From NCBI RefSeq assembly GCF_009755265.1, contig NZ_WPOO01000006.1, positions 94,659-158,658 of the forward strand: a stretch of 64,000 nt of DNA, given 5' to 3'. Shown here one piece after another: positions 52,827 to 60,254 of the stretch. Every line of letters starts with the position of its first letter. Position 1 is the first letter of the stretch. The notes beneath the pieces were generated by a model that saw only the letters and a list, made by a program, of their open reading frames with translations, was not told the DNA's origin and made no database searches. The DNA comes from Adlercreutzia rubneri. Its GTDB lineage: Bacteria; Actinomycetota; Coriobacteriia; Coriobacteriales; Eggerthellaceae. A program made the translations under genes and the position numbers.

Positions 52827-53273
52827 ATGTCCAAAGACAAGCGCGAGAGAGGGACGCGCTGGGAGAGGTTGGCGAAGGGTCAATTGCCAGATATCAGGTG
52901 CAGGAAGCTCTCGGATATCCTTGCTTCTAAATCCGACCACTATCCTTATTCGGACAAATACATAGCTGAGGTGCATGACTCGAAGGATAAGACCGGTAGG
53001 ACCGAACGCGAGCATATGGTCGAATGGTTCCGTGCCAATGAGACCAAAGGCTCCGGCGCTTATTCCAGGCAGGTTCCCAACCAGAGCGCCCGGCGATGCT
53101 ACAACGGCTTGATGAATGCGGCGTCTCTGCTATGGATCGCCGAAGCCGTAGGGATCGACGAGCCCACTGTTCGACGAGCCTACGAGGCGGCCGTGGCCGC
53201 CGATGACTACCGCCGCGCGTGCGGGGCAATCCGCAAGATCATCGCGTGGGACATGATCTACGCGCTCGCGTAG
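52827..53273 (+). CDS. Conserved element protein of unknown function (A copy)
   Basis: The 148-residue protein is unrecognised. From residue about 22 on (DIRCRKLSDILASKSDHYPYSDKYIAEVHDSKDKTGRTEREHMVEWF...) it is about 80 percent identical by eye to the protein at 58255 in element C. The central part TKGSGAYSRQVPNQSARRCYNGLMNAASLLWIAEAVGIDEPTVRRAYEAAVAADDYRRACGAIRKII is helical. Many differences between the two genes are synonymous, so the protein is under selection. It could be an element-maintenance or accessory recombination protein; that is a guess. Confidence 0.65.
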   Translation: MSKDKRERGTRWERLAKGQLPDIRCRKLSDILASKSDHYPYSDKYIAEVHDSKDKTGRTEREHMVEWFRANETKGSGAYSRQVPNQSARRCYNGLMNAASLLWIAEAVGIDEPTVRRAYEAAVAADDYRRACGAIRKIIAWDMIYALA

Positions 53274-53394
53274 CGCGTGCGTGCCGAGCGGTTCTCTCCA
53301 GCCTTTCTCGCATTGTGCGTAAAAGGACTCTTCCCTGATACAAACCGCGCACTGTCATAATGGGAGCGCATATCGAACGGGAGAGGAATTCGCC

Positions 53395-53601
53395 ATGGGT
53401 ATCGTAAAGCTGAACATACTAGATGTCTTGCAAGAGAAGAACATGAGCCTGGAGGAGTTCGCGGCACTACCTGGGATTGGCGAGGAGAGCGCTAACAAGA
53501 TCGGTGAAGGCCCAGTGTCGGCAGTGCGCTTCTCGACCCTGGCTGCCATATGCGACGGATTGGGCTGCAAGCCGGGAGATGTGCTTCGCCATACCGCCTA
53601 G
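53395..53601 (+). CDS. Small XRE-type helix-turn-helix protein
   Basis: The 68-residue protein LNILDVLQEKNMSLEEFAALPGIGEESANKIGEGPVSAVRFSTLAAICDGLGCKPGDVLRH has the Cro/C1 five-helix pattern, with the closing L-G-C-K-P-G-D-V-L typical of the HTH_26 group. ATG 53395 after GAGAGGAATTCGCC. It may regulate genes of element A. Confidence 0.75.
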   Translation: MGIVKLNILDVLQEKNMSLEEFAALPGIGEESANKIGEGPVSAVRFSTLAAICDGLGCKPGDVLRHTA

Positions 53602-53672
53602 CGACTATCGCCAAAGGGTTGTCGCGGGTGGCTTGCCCGTGATGACGCTGCGGAGACACCTCAGATAATACG

Positions 53673-53923
53673 TGAACTCAATCTGAACTCACTTTGAACT
53701 CAGGGTTTCGCGTTTCTGCTGGTCAGGAATTTACTCACAAGGCCTGTTTTTATTCCTGGACTATTCCCGTCGCGTAAATTTTCGGAGGTTCGAGATGACG
53801 AGCCTGAAATCCTGAACTCAAAACATGCTCAGATATAATAAATCCCAGTTCAGAGAACCAGGATTTGCTTCTTAGAGTTATTCCAGGCTTTAAGCCCTTT
53901 TCGCCTTCTTTGAAGTGAGTTCA
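53673..53923. repeat. Arm-type repeat module of element A
   Basis: TGAACTCA at 53673, 53684 and 53695 (period 11), a single copy at 53813 and an inverted copy TGAGTTCA at 53916. The stretch between (CAGGAATTTACTC..., TTTTTATTCCTGG..TATTCC, TAAATTTT) is related to the same place in elements B and C. No gene is visible between 53602 and 54399. The core follows 93 bases after the inverted copy. Confidence 0.8.
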
Positions 53924-54015
53924 AAACGATACTGAAATCAGTGAGCAAGGATTGGACGATGAAGCACGAGACGGAAATCGCAATGCCCATAAAACAAGAA
54001 AGCCCACTCGATACA

Positions 54016-54031
54016 ATCGAGTGGGAGTGAG
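54016..54031 (+). repeat. att-like core 2
   Basis: ATCGAGTGGGAGTGAG, identical to the guaA end. Here it is preceded by CACTCGATACA, so CACTCGAT and ATCGAGTG form an inverted pair around ACA (54006-54024). Confidence 0.8.
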
Positions 54032-54158
54032 TTTTACCAGTTCAGAGGCGCTATTTTGCTTCACCATTACTTTCTAATTCTTTGTAAAACTGTGTAATTC
54101 TCCACAAGGATTTTGCAAGCCACTCGATTATCCTCTCACTTTCGATTTGATTGAAAAT

Positions 54159-54190
54159 GACCCGTCAAAGCCTTGACGGGTCTTTCTTTT
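54159..54190 (+). terminator. Rho-independent terminator in left end of element B
   Basis: GACCCGTCAA (54159-54168), AGCC, TTGACGGGTC (54173-54182), TTTCTTTT. It is at a similar distance from the core as the guaA terminator in element A. The stretch TCCTCTCACTTT before it is shared with element A. No gene is seen between 54032 and 54399. Confidence 0.85.
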
Positions 54191-54325
54191 CCCGGTTCCA
54201 ATACTGTATATTGGCGGCTTCTGGAGTGCTGTGCCTAGAGACAATGTTTCAAATATGCGCTTAGATTTCAGATTCCTTAGCTTTATAACTTTGAATTGTT
54301 TTAAGAATCCAGCGATTCATAGACT

Positions 54326-54358
54326 ATACATTGACACATTTCAATGTATGAATATACT
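54326..54358 (+). promoter_or_regulatory. Promoter and dyad operator for permease operon
   Basis: TTGACA (54331-54336) and TATACT (54353-54358), 16 bases apart. ATACATTGA (54326-54334), six bases, TCAATGTAT (54341-54349) is a perfect dyad over the -35 box and spacer, as expected for the ArsR-type repressor encoded at 57018. Confidence 0.7.
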
Positions 54359-54399
54359 AAGCGTATTACATAGACGGTTATCGATGTAAAGGATTTATA

Positions 54400-55404
54400 A
54401 TGGAAGTGGTCGGCTCGTACCTTATGGATCAGGTGCTCAAGATGCAGTGGCTTTCGGATCTTGTGACCATGCTCGTGGGCGCATTCGGTTTGGACGTCAA
54501 CTCCCAATGGGGAGGCACGATACATTTCCTCATCTACGACACCGTCAAGATAGTCATTCTGCTCTGCGTGATGATCTTCATCATCAGCTACATTCAGAGC
54601 TACTTCCCGCCCGAGCGCAGCAAGCGCATCCTGGGGCGGTTCAAGGGCATCGGCGGCAACATCGTAGGTGCTTTGCTTGGCACGGTGACGCCGTTCTGCG
54701 CCTGCTCTTCTATCCCGCTGTTCATCGCGTTCACGCGCGCGGGGCTCCCGCTCGGGGTGACGTTCTCCTTCCTCATCTCGTCTCCCATGGTGGACATCGC
54801 CTCCATCATCCTCATCATGAGCATCTTCGGCCCGCACGTGGCCCTCATCTACACGGTGGTGGGACTCGTGATCGCAGTGGCGGGGGGTACCGTCATTCAG
54901 CACCTCCACATGGATGACCAGGTGGCCGACTTCGTGCGCGGCGAGGCGGTGGACGCCGTGCAAGCCGAGACGATGACGAAGCAGGAGCGCGCGACCTACG
55001 CACTCGGGCAGACGGCGGAGACTTTCAAGAAGGTGTTCCCCTTCATCCTCCTGGGCGTCGCCATCGGCGCGCTCATCCACAACTGGATCCCGCAGGACAT
55101 CGTCGAGGCGGTCTTGGGCGACGGCAACCCGTTTGCCGTCGTGCTCGCGACGCTCATCGGCGCTCCCATCTACGCCGACATCTTCAGCACCATCCCGATC
55201 GCCGAGGCGCTCTTCGGCAAGGGCGTGGGACTCGGCACCATCCTCGCGTTCATGATGAGCGTCACCGTGCTCTCGATCCCCTCGCTCACCATGCTCTCGC
55301 GCGTGGTGAAGCCGAAGCTGCTCGCCACGTTCGTCGGCATCTGCCTTATCGGCATGATCATAAGCGGGTACGTGTTCAACTGGCTGCAGCCATTGTTCGT
55401 TTAG
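54400..55404 (+). CDS. DUF318/ArsP-type permease (first)
   Basis: The 334-residue membrane protein has eight to nine segments and the family motif GALLGTVTPFCACSSIPLFIAFTRAGLPLGVTFSFLISSPMVD, with Cys and Ser in TPFCACSSIP, repeated in symmetric form as LIGAPIYADIFSTIPIAEALFGKGVG. Members include ArsP, an efflux permease for trivalent organoarsenicals; others are uncharacterised. The long loop (HMDDQVADFVRGEAVDAVQAETMTKQER) is cytoplasmic. ATG 54400 after AAAGGATTTATA. Together with the second permease, thioredoxin-like protein and ArsR regulator it forms a metal or metalloid response cassette. Confidence 0.82.
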   Translation: MEVVGSYLMDQVLKMQWLSDLVTMLVGAFGLDVNSQWGGTIHFLIYDTVKIVILLCVMIFIISYIQSYFPPERSKRILGRFKGIGGNIVGALLGTVTPFCACSSIPLFIAFTRAGLPLGVTFSFLISSPMVDIASIILIMSIFGPHVALIYTVVGLVIAVAGGTVIQHLHMDDQVADFVRGEAVDAVQAETMTKQERATYALGQTAETFKKVFPFILLGVAIGALIHNWIPQDIVEAVLGDGNPFAVVLATLIGAPIYADIFSTIPIAEALFGKGVGLGTILAFMMSVTVLSIPSLTMLSRVVKPKLLATFVGICLIGMIISGYVFNWLQPLFV

Positions 55405-55561
55405 GAGCTCTTATGTGCAGGTGCAAGAGAAGACATAGATGCAGGTCGGTGTAGGCCTCCCGGGTTTCAATTGACGACCGTATAGCTGATTCGATTGATT
55501 GCGGCCGATGGGCTTTGGGCCATACCCCTTCCCATCGGCATGCGAACCCAAGGAGGCATAG

Positions 55562-56506
55562 ATGTTCGACAACTTATTCACCGTGGAGAACCTGCTCAAC
55601 GTTCTGGGCACGTTCGCCTACCTGTTCGGGGAGCTCTTCCTGCTCTTCATCGCCATAAGCTTCTTCGTGGCCCTGTTGCAAGTGTGGGTGTCGAAGGACC
55701 GCATCAAGCGCATCCTCTCTCGTCCCCACAAGGTCACCAACGCCGTGCTCGGCGCGGCGCTCGGGGCGGTGACGCCGTTCTGCTCATGCTCCACCATCCC
55801 CGTGCTGGTGGGGCTCTTCAAGAGCGGCGCTCCGTTCTCGGGAGCCATATCGTTTTTGATGACATCGCCCATCCTCAACCCGGCCATCATCGCGCTTTTG
55901 CTCGTGTTCTTCGGGCCCGTTCCCACGCTGGTTTACACCGTCATCACCTTCACGTTCGCGGTGTGCGTGGGGCTTCTGCTCGACGCTCTCGGGTTCTCCC
56001 GCTACATCAAGAACGTCGTCGTCAAGGGCGGGTGCTGTGGAGGCGACGAGGTCACCTGGGAGAACCTGAAGGGGACGTTCTGGCAGAAGCAGGCTCAGGC
56101 ATGCAAGTACGCCTTCAAGGACGCCATAGGGCTGTTCAAGGGGGTCGTCGGGTGGCTGCTCCTCGGCGCGGGCATCGGAGCCTTCATCTACGGATTTGTT
56201 CCCACCGAGCTTCTGGAAGGGCTTGCCGGGGCGGACAACCTCTGGGCCATCCCGCTTGCCGCCGTGATCGGCATCCCCATGTACATCCGCGTGGAGACGA
56301 TGATCCCCATCGCGGGGATCCTCATGGAGAAGGGCGTGTCAGCGGGCGTCGTCATCGCGCTCATCCTGGGCGGCGCGGGCTGTTCCATCCCCGAGGTGTC
56401 GCTTTTGAACAGCATATTCAAGAAGCCCATGGTGGTGACGTTCGTGCTGTGCATCCTGCTGGTGGCCATAGGCACAGGCTTCGCGTTCACACTCGTCATG
56501 CCCTAG
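55562..56506 (+). CDS. DUF318/ArsP-type permease (second)
   Basis: The 314-residue paralogue has GAALGAVTPFCSCSTIPVLVGLFKSGAPFSGAISFLMTSPILNP and the second half motif AAVIGIPMYIRVETMIPIAGILMEKGVSAGVVIALILGGAGCSIPEVSLL. A cytoplasmic loop carries VVKGGCCGGDEVTW, whose CC could bind metal. ATG 55562 after AAGGAGGCATAG. The two permeases may work as a heteromer or have different substrates; this is not known. Confidence 0.82.
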   Translation: MFDNLFTVENLLNVLGTFAYLFGELFLLFIAISFFVALLQVWVSKDRIKRILSRPHKVTNAVLGAALGAVTPFCSCSTIPVLVGLFKSGAPFSGAISFLMTSPILNPAIIALLLVFFGPVPTLVYTVITFTFAVCVGLLLDALGFSRYIKNVVVKGGCCGGDEVTWENLKGTFWQKQAQACKYAFKDAIGLFKGVVGWLLLGAGIGAFIYGFVPTELLEGLAGADNLWAIPLAAVIGIPMYIRVETMIPIAGILMEKGVSAGVVIALILGGAGCSIPEVSLLNSIFKKPMVVTFVLCILLVAIGTGFAFTLVMP

Positions 56507-56557
56507 CGGCATGAGAAGCATATAGCAATGAAGGCCCATTAGAGAAAGGATAGGAAG

Positions 56558-56920
56558 ATGGGACTGTTCGGAAAGGTGTTCGGCAAAGAGGACAAGAAAG
56601 ATAGCTGCTGCTGCGACATGGAGATCGTGGAGGTACCCGAGGGCGAGGAGGCACCTGCGGCATGCGAGTGCGATTCATCTGGGGCGGATGCAGTCGTGCT
56701 GACCGTGCTGGGGCCGGGATGCAAGCGCTGCCACCAGCTCAACGATAACGCGCAGGCCGCCGCATCGAAGGCGGGCGGCGCGGTGAGCGTGGAGTACGTC
56801 ACCGACCCGGTAGCGATAGCCGAGGCGGGCATCATGGCTACGCCTGCGCTTCTCGTGAACGGCAAGGTCGTCTCGCAGGGCAAGGTGCTCGCGCAATCGG
56901 AGATCGAGGAGCTCCTGTAG
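56558..56920 (+). CDS. Thioredoxin-like disulfide protein
   Basis: The 120-residue protein has an N-terminal Cys-rich acidic leader (DSCCCDMEIVEVPEGEEAPAACECDSS) and a thioredoxin-fold domain VVLTVLGPGCKRCHQLNDNAQAAASKAGGAVSVEYVTDPVAIAEAGIMATPALLVNGKVVSQGKVLAQSEIEELL, with the CKRC active site and the cis-Pro in MATPALLVNG. This is the small redox-active disulfide (TM0996/MTH895) group that often accompanies DUF318 permeases. The CCC and CEC clusters may bind metal. Confidence 0.82.
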   Translation: MGLFGKVFGKEDKKDSCCCDMEIVEVPEGEEAPAACECDSSGADAVVLTVLGPGCKRCHQLNDNAQAAASKAGGAVSVEYVTDPVAIAEAGIMATPALLVNGKVVSQGKVLAQSEIEELL

Positions 56921-57017
56921 GCGGAAGCCGCTATCTGACGGGGTGCGTTCTGCGCTTGACAGCCGTAACATCCTGATTGAATATATAGATAAGCATCAAT
57001 TTCTAAGGTTTGGAATC

Positions 57018-57293
57018 ATGGAGACAGAGAAGACAGCGCTGCTATTCAAGGCTCTCGGAGACGAGAATCGCTTGCGTATCCTAAAACTTGTATCCCAAGG
57101 AGAGGATCTCTGCGCCTGTCGTATTCTCGACGAGCTCGACATCACCCAGCCCACCTTGTCTCATCACATGAAGATATTGAAGGATGCCGGTCTGATCAGC
57201 GCTAGGAAGCAAGGGCGCTGGATGCACTACTCGATCAGCGAGAACGCAATCAACAAGGGCGTTGAGTGCCTACAGCGTTTTCGAACGGAATAG
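57018..57293 (+). CDS. ArsR-family repressor
   Basis: The 91-residue protein METEKTALLFKALGDENRLRILKLVSQGEDLCACRILDELDITQPTLSHHMKILKDAGLISARKQGRWMHYSISENAINKGVECLQRF is a minimal ArsR winged helix with CAC in helix alpha3 (EDLCACRIL), the arsenite-binding position of classical ArsR (ELCVC). It therefore likely senses As(III) or Sb(III), supporting a metalloid role for the operon. ATG 57018 is the natural start. The upstream ATTGA...TCAAT pairing near 56976-57000 resembles the half-sites at 54326. Confidence 0.85.
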   Translation: METEKTALLFKALGDENRLRILKLVSQGEDLCACRILDELDITQPTLSHHMKILKDAGLISARKQGRWMHYSISENAINKGVECLQRFRTE

Positions 57294-57355
57294 GCACTCT
57301 AATTCGCGACTAGTCTAGTTCATGGAAGCTGCTGGAGGCTTTTCTTCTGCTGAAT

Positions 57356-57382
57356 GGCCGAGGGCATCCCTCGGCCTTTCTT
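57356..57382 (+). terminator. Rho-independent terminator after ArsR gene
   Basis: GGCCGAGGG (57356-57364), loop CAT, CCCTCGGCC (57368-57376), TTTCTT. Confidence 0.85.
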
Positions 57383-57500
57383 ATGCTCTGCTATCTCTGC
57401 CTTGACCTAAGTCAGTCTAGTCTCCGCAGAACAATGGCTCTCGCATGGCGGCTAATGGCTTGGATGTGATGTTTTACAGTGATTTGGCCTTCGGAGACAC

Positions 57501-57742
57501 TGAACTCATCGTGAACTCACTTTGAACTCATGGTTTTTCGTTTGCGCAGTTCAGGACTTTACACCCATAGTCTGTTTTTATTCCTGCGTTATTCCTGGGT
57601 ATAAATGTGAGTCCTGTATAATGGGTAGTTGAACTCAACATAAACATGTGCAGAGAGTTTCGGCTGGTCAGACAAAGTGTTTTCTAGTTTTCTTATTTAC
57701 TCCCTCATGCTAAGACTAGAGATTGCGAAATAAGTGAGTTCA
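57501..57742. repeat. Arm-type repeat module of element B
   Basis: TGAACTCA at 57501, 57512 and 57523 (period 11), a single copy at 57630 and inverted TGAGTTCA at 57735. GCAGTTCAGGACTTTACACCC and TGTTTTTATTCCTG..TTATTCCTGG between them match elements A and C. No gene between 57294 and 57835. The core follows 94 bases after the inverted copy. Confidence 0.8.
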
Positions 57743-57835
57743 AATTGGTACTAGGAATGCTCGACACTAGTCGGACATCCTATGATGAGGTGATACGAAA
57801 TGACTCTGCTCGAACAATTATCCGCCCCTAAAACT

Positions 57836-57851
57836 ATCGAGTGGGAGTGAG
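57836..57851 (+). repeat. att-like core 3
   Basis: ATCGAGTGGGAGTGAG, identical to cores 1 and 2. The bases after it (TATTACCAGGTCAGAGGCAC) match those after core 2 with few changes. Confidence 0.8.
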
Positions 57852-57953
57852 TATTACCAGGTCAGAGGCACTATTTGGCTTCACTAGCTTCGCGGTAAGG
57901 AGGCCATAGATGCCTGCCTGTTCTAGTTTTCTCGAAGTGTCGCCTGCTCAGGG

Positions 57954-57978
57954 CCACTGTGACAATTTGTCACAGTGG
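57954..57978. promoter_or_regulatory. Palindrome upstream of element C genes
   Basis: CCACTGTGACAA, one central T, TTGTCACAGTGG: 12-base perfect arms. It shares the core GACAATTTGTC with the palindrome at 52725 in element A. It lies directly before the ribosome site of the small membrane protein. Confidence 0.7.
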
Positions 57979-57995
57979 TTCAGGAGGGTCTTTTG

Positions 57996-58175
57996 ATGGG
58001 CTGGATAATAGCGATACTTGTCATCGGGTTGGCAATAGCCGGATTGGTTGGAGGAGCTGTCTTGCACCCGCTACTCTACGGTCTGTTCATCGCCTCGATA
58101 CTGATTGTTCCTCTATGGCTCGGGTCTTCGATCGTCTACGGCATCATAGATGCGATCTTCGGAAAGAGGCGATAG
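57996..58175 (+). CDS. Small two-segment membrane protein
   Basis: The 59-residue protein MGWIIAILVIGLAIAGLVGGAVLHPLLYGLFIASILIVPLWLGSSIVYGIIDAIFGKRR is nearly all hydrophobic, with two membrane segments and a basic end. ATG 57996 after AGGAGGGTCTTTTG. It could be a small toxin, an anchor or a membrane sensor; nothing in the sequence decides this. It precedes the conserved element protein. Confidence 0.55.
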   Translation: MGWIIAILVIGLAIAGLVGGAVLHPLLYGLFIASILIVPLWLGSSIVYGIIDAIFGKRR

Positions 58176-58254
58176 GCCATAGGGTGTGCAAAAGTGGCTC
58201 TCCGTGCCTGCCGTTATAATTACATGTGAAGGAACCATAAACGAGGGAAACAGC

Positions 58255-58644
58255 TTGGCCGACATCAGATGCAGGAGATTCTCGGACATTCTCAGAACCA
58301 AAGAGGATCACTACCCATATTCAGACAGGTACATAAGCGAGGTTCACGACTCGTCCACCAAGACGGGAAGGACCGAGCGCGAGCACATGGTCGAATGGTT
58401 TCGCGCGAACGAGACCAAGGGAAGCGGTTCGTACAGCAGGCAGACTCCGAACTCCAGCGCGAGACGATGCTGCAACAGCCTGATGAACGCTGCCTCGCTC
58501 CTCTGGATCGCCGAGGCTGTCGGTATAGACGAGCTTACCGTGAAGATTGCATATGAGGCTGCTGTTGGTGCCGGAGATTATCGCCGAGCATGCGGGGCGA
58601 TTCGAAAGATCATCACCTGGGACATGGTCTACGCCTGCGTATAG
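58255..58644 (+). CDS. Conserved element protein of unknown function (C copy)
   Basis: The protein LADIRCRRFSDILRTKEDHYPYSDRYISEVHDSSTKTGRTEREHMVEWFRANETKGSGSYSRQTPN... is about 80 percent identical by eye to the protein at 52827. The start is uncertain: TTG 58255 has GAGGG six bases before it; GTG 58186 would add 23 unrelated residues, some of them upstream of the TATAAT at 58214. The A copy carries a different 20-residue basic N-terminus. Function unknown. Confidence 0.6.
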   Translation: MADIRCRRFSDILRTKEDHYPYSDRYISEVHDSSTKTGRTEREHMVEWFRANETKGSGSYSRQTPNSSARRCCNSLMNAASLLWIAEAVGIDELTVKIAYEAAVGAGDYRRACGAIRKIITWDMVYACV

Positions 58645-58798
58645 CCACGAGAGGTCACGATTTCGTGTAGGGCGGAATTGCCTGTTGTCGCAGGAGCTCG
58701 CAGGCCTTATAATGTTCAGCAACGGACTGGTCGAATAGATCTTGGTCCACCCTGCGGCGGGGATATTCCCCGCCATTTCTATATCTAGGAGCAATACC

Positions 58799-59479
58799 TT
58801 GTCTGACCTTGGGATATTCATCGACGAATCTGGAGACGTAGGGTCGAACTCCGAGTTCTATCTGATCACGATGATACTCCATGACCAAGCATCGAGCATC
58901 GAACAGCAGGAACAAAAGCTTTGCTACGAGCTCGATCTTCTGGATGTGCATCCTGAAGAAGCAGTCCACTCCGGTCCCATAGTCCGCAAAGAGGATGAAT
59001 GGAAGGACGTCGATCTCGAAAAGCGCCGCAAAGTCTTCTTCAAGATGTTCTCGTTCATGAGGCTTAGCCCTATCAGCTACAAGACGTTTTCCGTCAGGAA
59101 GAGGGAATGCGCCGACCGGTTCGCGCTGAGGGGGCGGCTCGCAAACGAGCTGGGCTCTTTCCTGAGGGACAACCTTGCTTTCTTCCAGGGATTCGAGTCG
59201 GTCATCGTGTACTACGACAACGGTCAGGCTCTTGTCACGGACCTCATCAACACCGTGCTTTGCGCGTATCTGACGAATGTGGATGTCCGCAAGATAGCTC
59301 CCTCCGAATACAGGCTGAGCCAGACGGCGGACATGGTCTGCACGCTGGAGCTTATGCGGGAGAAATCTGAAAATGGCGCGGGCATGAGCAAGTCCGAGCT
59401 CATCTTCTTTGAGAGCAGGCGAAGGCTCAGCAAAGTGTTCCTGAAGACGCTGAAGGGACTGGAGTTTCCCAAGAGCTAG
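58799..59479 (+). CDS. DUF3800 family protein
   Basis: The 226-residue protein begins MSDLGIFIDESGDVGSNSEFYLITMIL, with the FIDESG motif defining DUF3800, and has later acidic positions in ESVIVYYDNGQALVTDLIN and EYRLSQTADMVCTLELM, consistent with an RNase H-like metal-dependent nuclease fold. DUF3800 proteins often sit in mobile elements and defence islands, but their function is not established. TTG 58799 follows AGGAGCAATACC; the frame is open to 58742. A GC-rich hairpin (GGCGGGG/CCCCGCC, 58756-58774) lies just upstream. Confidence 0.8.
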   Translation: MSDLGIFIDESGDVGSNSEFYLITMILHDQASSIEQQEQKLCYELDLLDVHPEEAVHSGPIVRKEDEWKDVDLEKRRKVFFKMFSFMRLSPISYKTFSVRKRECADRFALRGRLANELGSFLRDNLAFFQGFESVIVYYDNGQALVTDLINTVLCAYLTNVDVRKIAPSEYRLSQTADMVCTLELMREKSENGAGMSKSELIFFESRRRLSKVFLKTLKGLEFPKS

Positions 59480-59574
59480 CTCACGGGGGAACCGAGCCTC
59501 TCGTGGCATTACCGCCGCAGCTCCACCCGGAGCGCGCGTCTTCGCAAACGAGTGCTTGAGATTGGAGAATTACC

Positions 59575-59790
59575 ATGGAGTCACCCAGGGTCCTGCCAGA
59601 AGCGGGCAACAGGGTTCGATTCGAATTCGACGGAAACCTCGTCTCCGGCACCGTTTTCGTCGTCGATCCTAGGGGCGGCGGCGTTTGTTTCGGTGTCTGC
59701 CCCAGTTGCGATGTGAGAGCCGATGACGGCACGCTTCACAAGCATGTCCCCATCAACGAGGTCGTGCCTTTATCGGTTGAGCAGAGGTAA
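59575..59790 (+). CDS. Small unknown protein of element C
   Basis: The 71-residue protein RVLPEAGNRVRFEFDGNLVSGTVFVVDPRGGGVCFGVCPSCDVRADDGTLHKHVPINEVVPL looks like a small beta-barrel (SH3/KOW-like), with three Cys (CFGVCPSC). ATG 59575 after GGAGAATTACC. Not recognised. Its place next to DUF3800 may indicate a functional pair. Confidence 0.55.
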   Translation: MESPRVLPEAGNRVRFEFDGNLVSGTVFVVDPRGGGVCFGVCPSCDVRADDGTLHKHVPINEVVPLSVEQR

Positions 59791-59902
59791 GTTGGCGACC
59801 TCCCTTCGCCGCATGCTGGATCTGGGCGGCAAATGGGCAGTCGATGCATGCTGCTAAGCGGTTTGGGGCGATTTTGCTCTGCGAACCGGCTCATAAAGAC
59901 CC

Positions 59903-60152
59903 TGTACTCACTTGGAACTCACTTTGTACTCAGCGTTTCACGTTCTGCCTGTTCAGGCCTTTACACCCCTATGCTGAATTTATTCCTGAGTTATTCCTGG
60001 TAATAAATTTGCGGAGTAAACGATCGGGATCTCGGCATTTTTGTACTCAGCATTTTCGAAATAGGAGAAAACACCTGTTCACAGGTGCTTTATTGTAACG
60101 CCGTATTTATTCCCTTTCCGAGGTGTGTAAAACGGGATTTAAGGTGAGTACA
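59903..60152. repeat. Arm-type repeat module of element C
   Basis: TGTACTCA at 59903, GGAACTCA at 59914 and TGTACTCA at 59925 (period 11), a single TGTACTCA at 60042 and an inverted TGAGTACA at 60145. CCTGTTCAGGCCTTTACACCCC and ATTTATTCCTGAGTTATTCC match elements A and B. The core follows 103 bases after the inverted copy. No gene is seen between 59791 and 60355. Confidence 0.8.
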
Positions 60153-60254
60153 AAACGATACTGTTGATTTGCTTAACTAGGTGGACGTCATGATGCAGGT
60201 TGGACGACATAACATGATTTGATACGTATTGTACGCCTGACGGCAAAAACTACG

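Larger units (their letters stand above)
50099..54031 (+). mobile_element. Putative non-autonomous integrative element A
   Basis: About 3.9 kb between att-like cores 1 and 2. It contains a decayed gene, a soluble LuxR regulator, a multi-spanning membrane protein, a conserved unknown protein and a small HTH protein, and ends with the repeat module at 53673-53923. No integrase or relaxase is recognisable. Confidence 0.6.
54032..57851 (+). mobile_element. Putative non-autonomous integrative element B
   Basis: About 3.8 kb between cores 2 and 3. Its left end (TTTTACCAGTTCAGAGGCGC...) matches that of element C. Cargo is a pair of DUF318-type permeases, a thioredoxin-like protein and an ArsR regulator. 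It ends with the repeat module at 57501-57742. No recombinase is seen. Confidence 0.6.

Noticed and set aside
53673..53702. Short regular repeats considered as a CRISPR array
   Set aside because: The repeats are 8 bases with 3-4 base gaps, far too short, and there are no cas genes.
54006..54024. Inverted pair around core 2 taken as a separate operator
   Set aside because: Cores 1, 3 and 4 lack it, so it is probably a chance or core-specific feature rather than a shared element.
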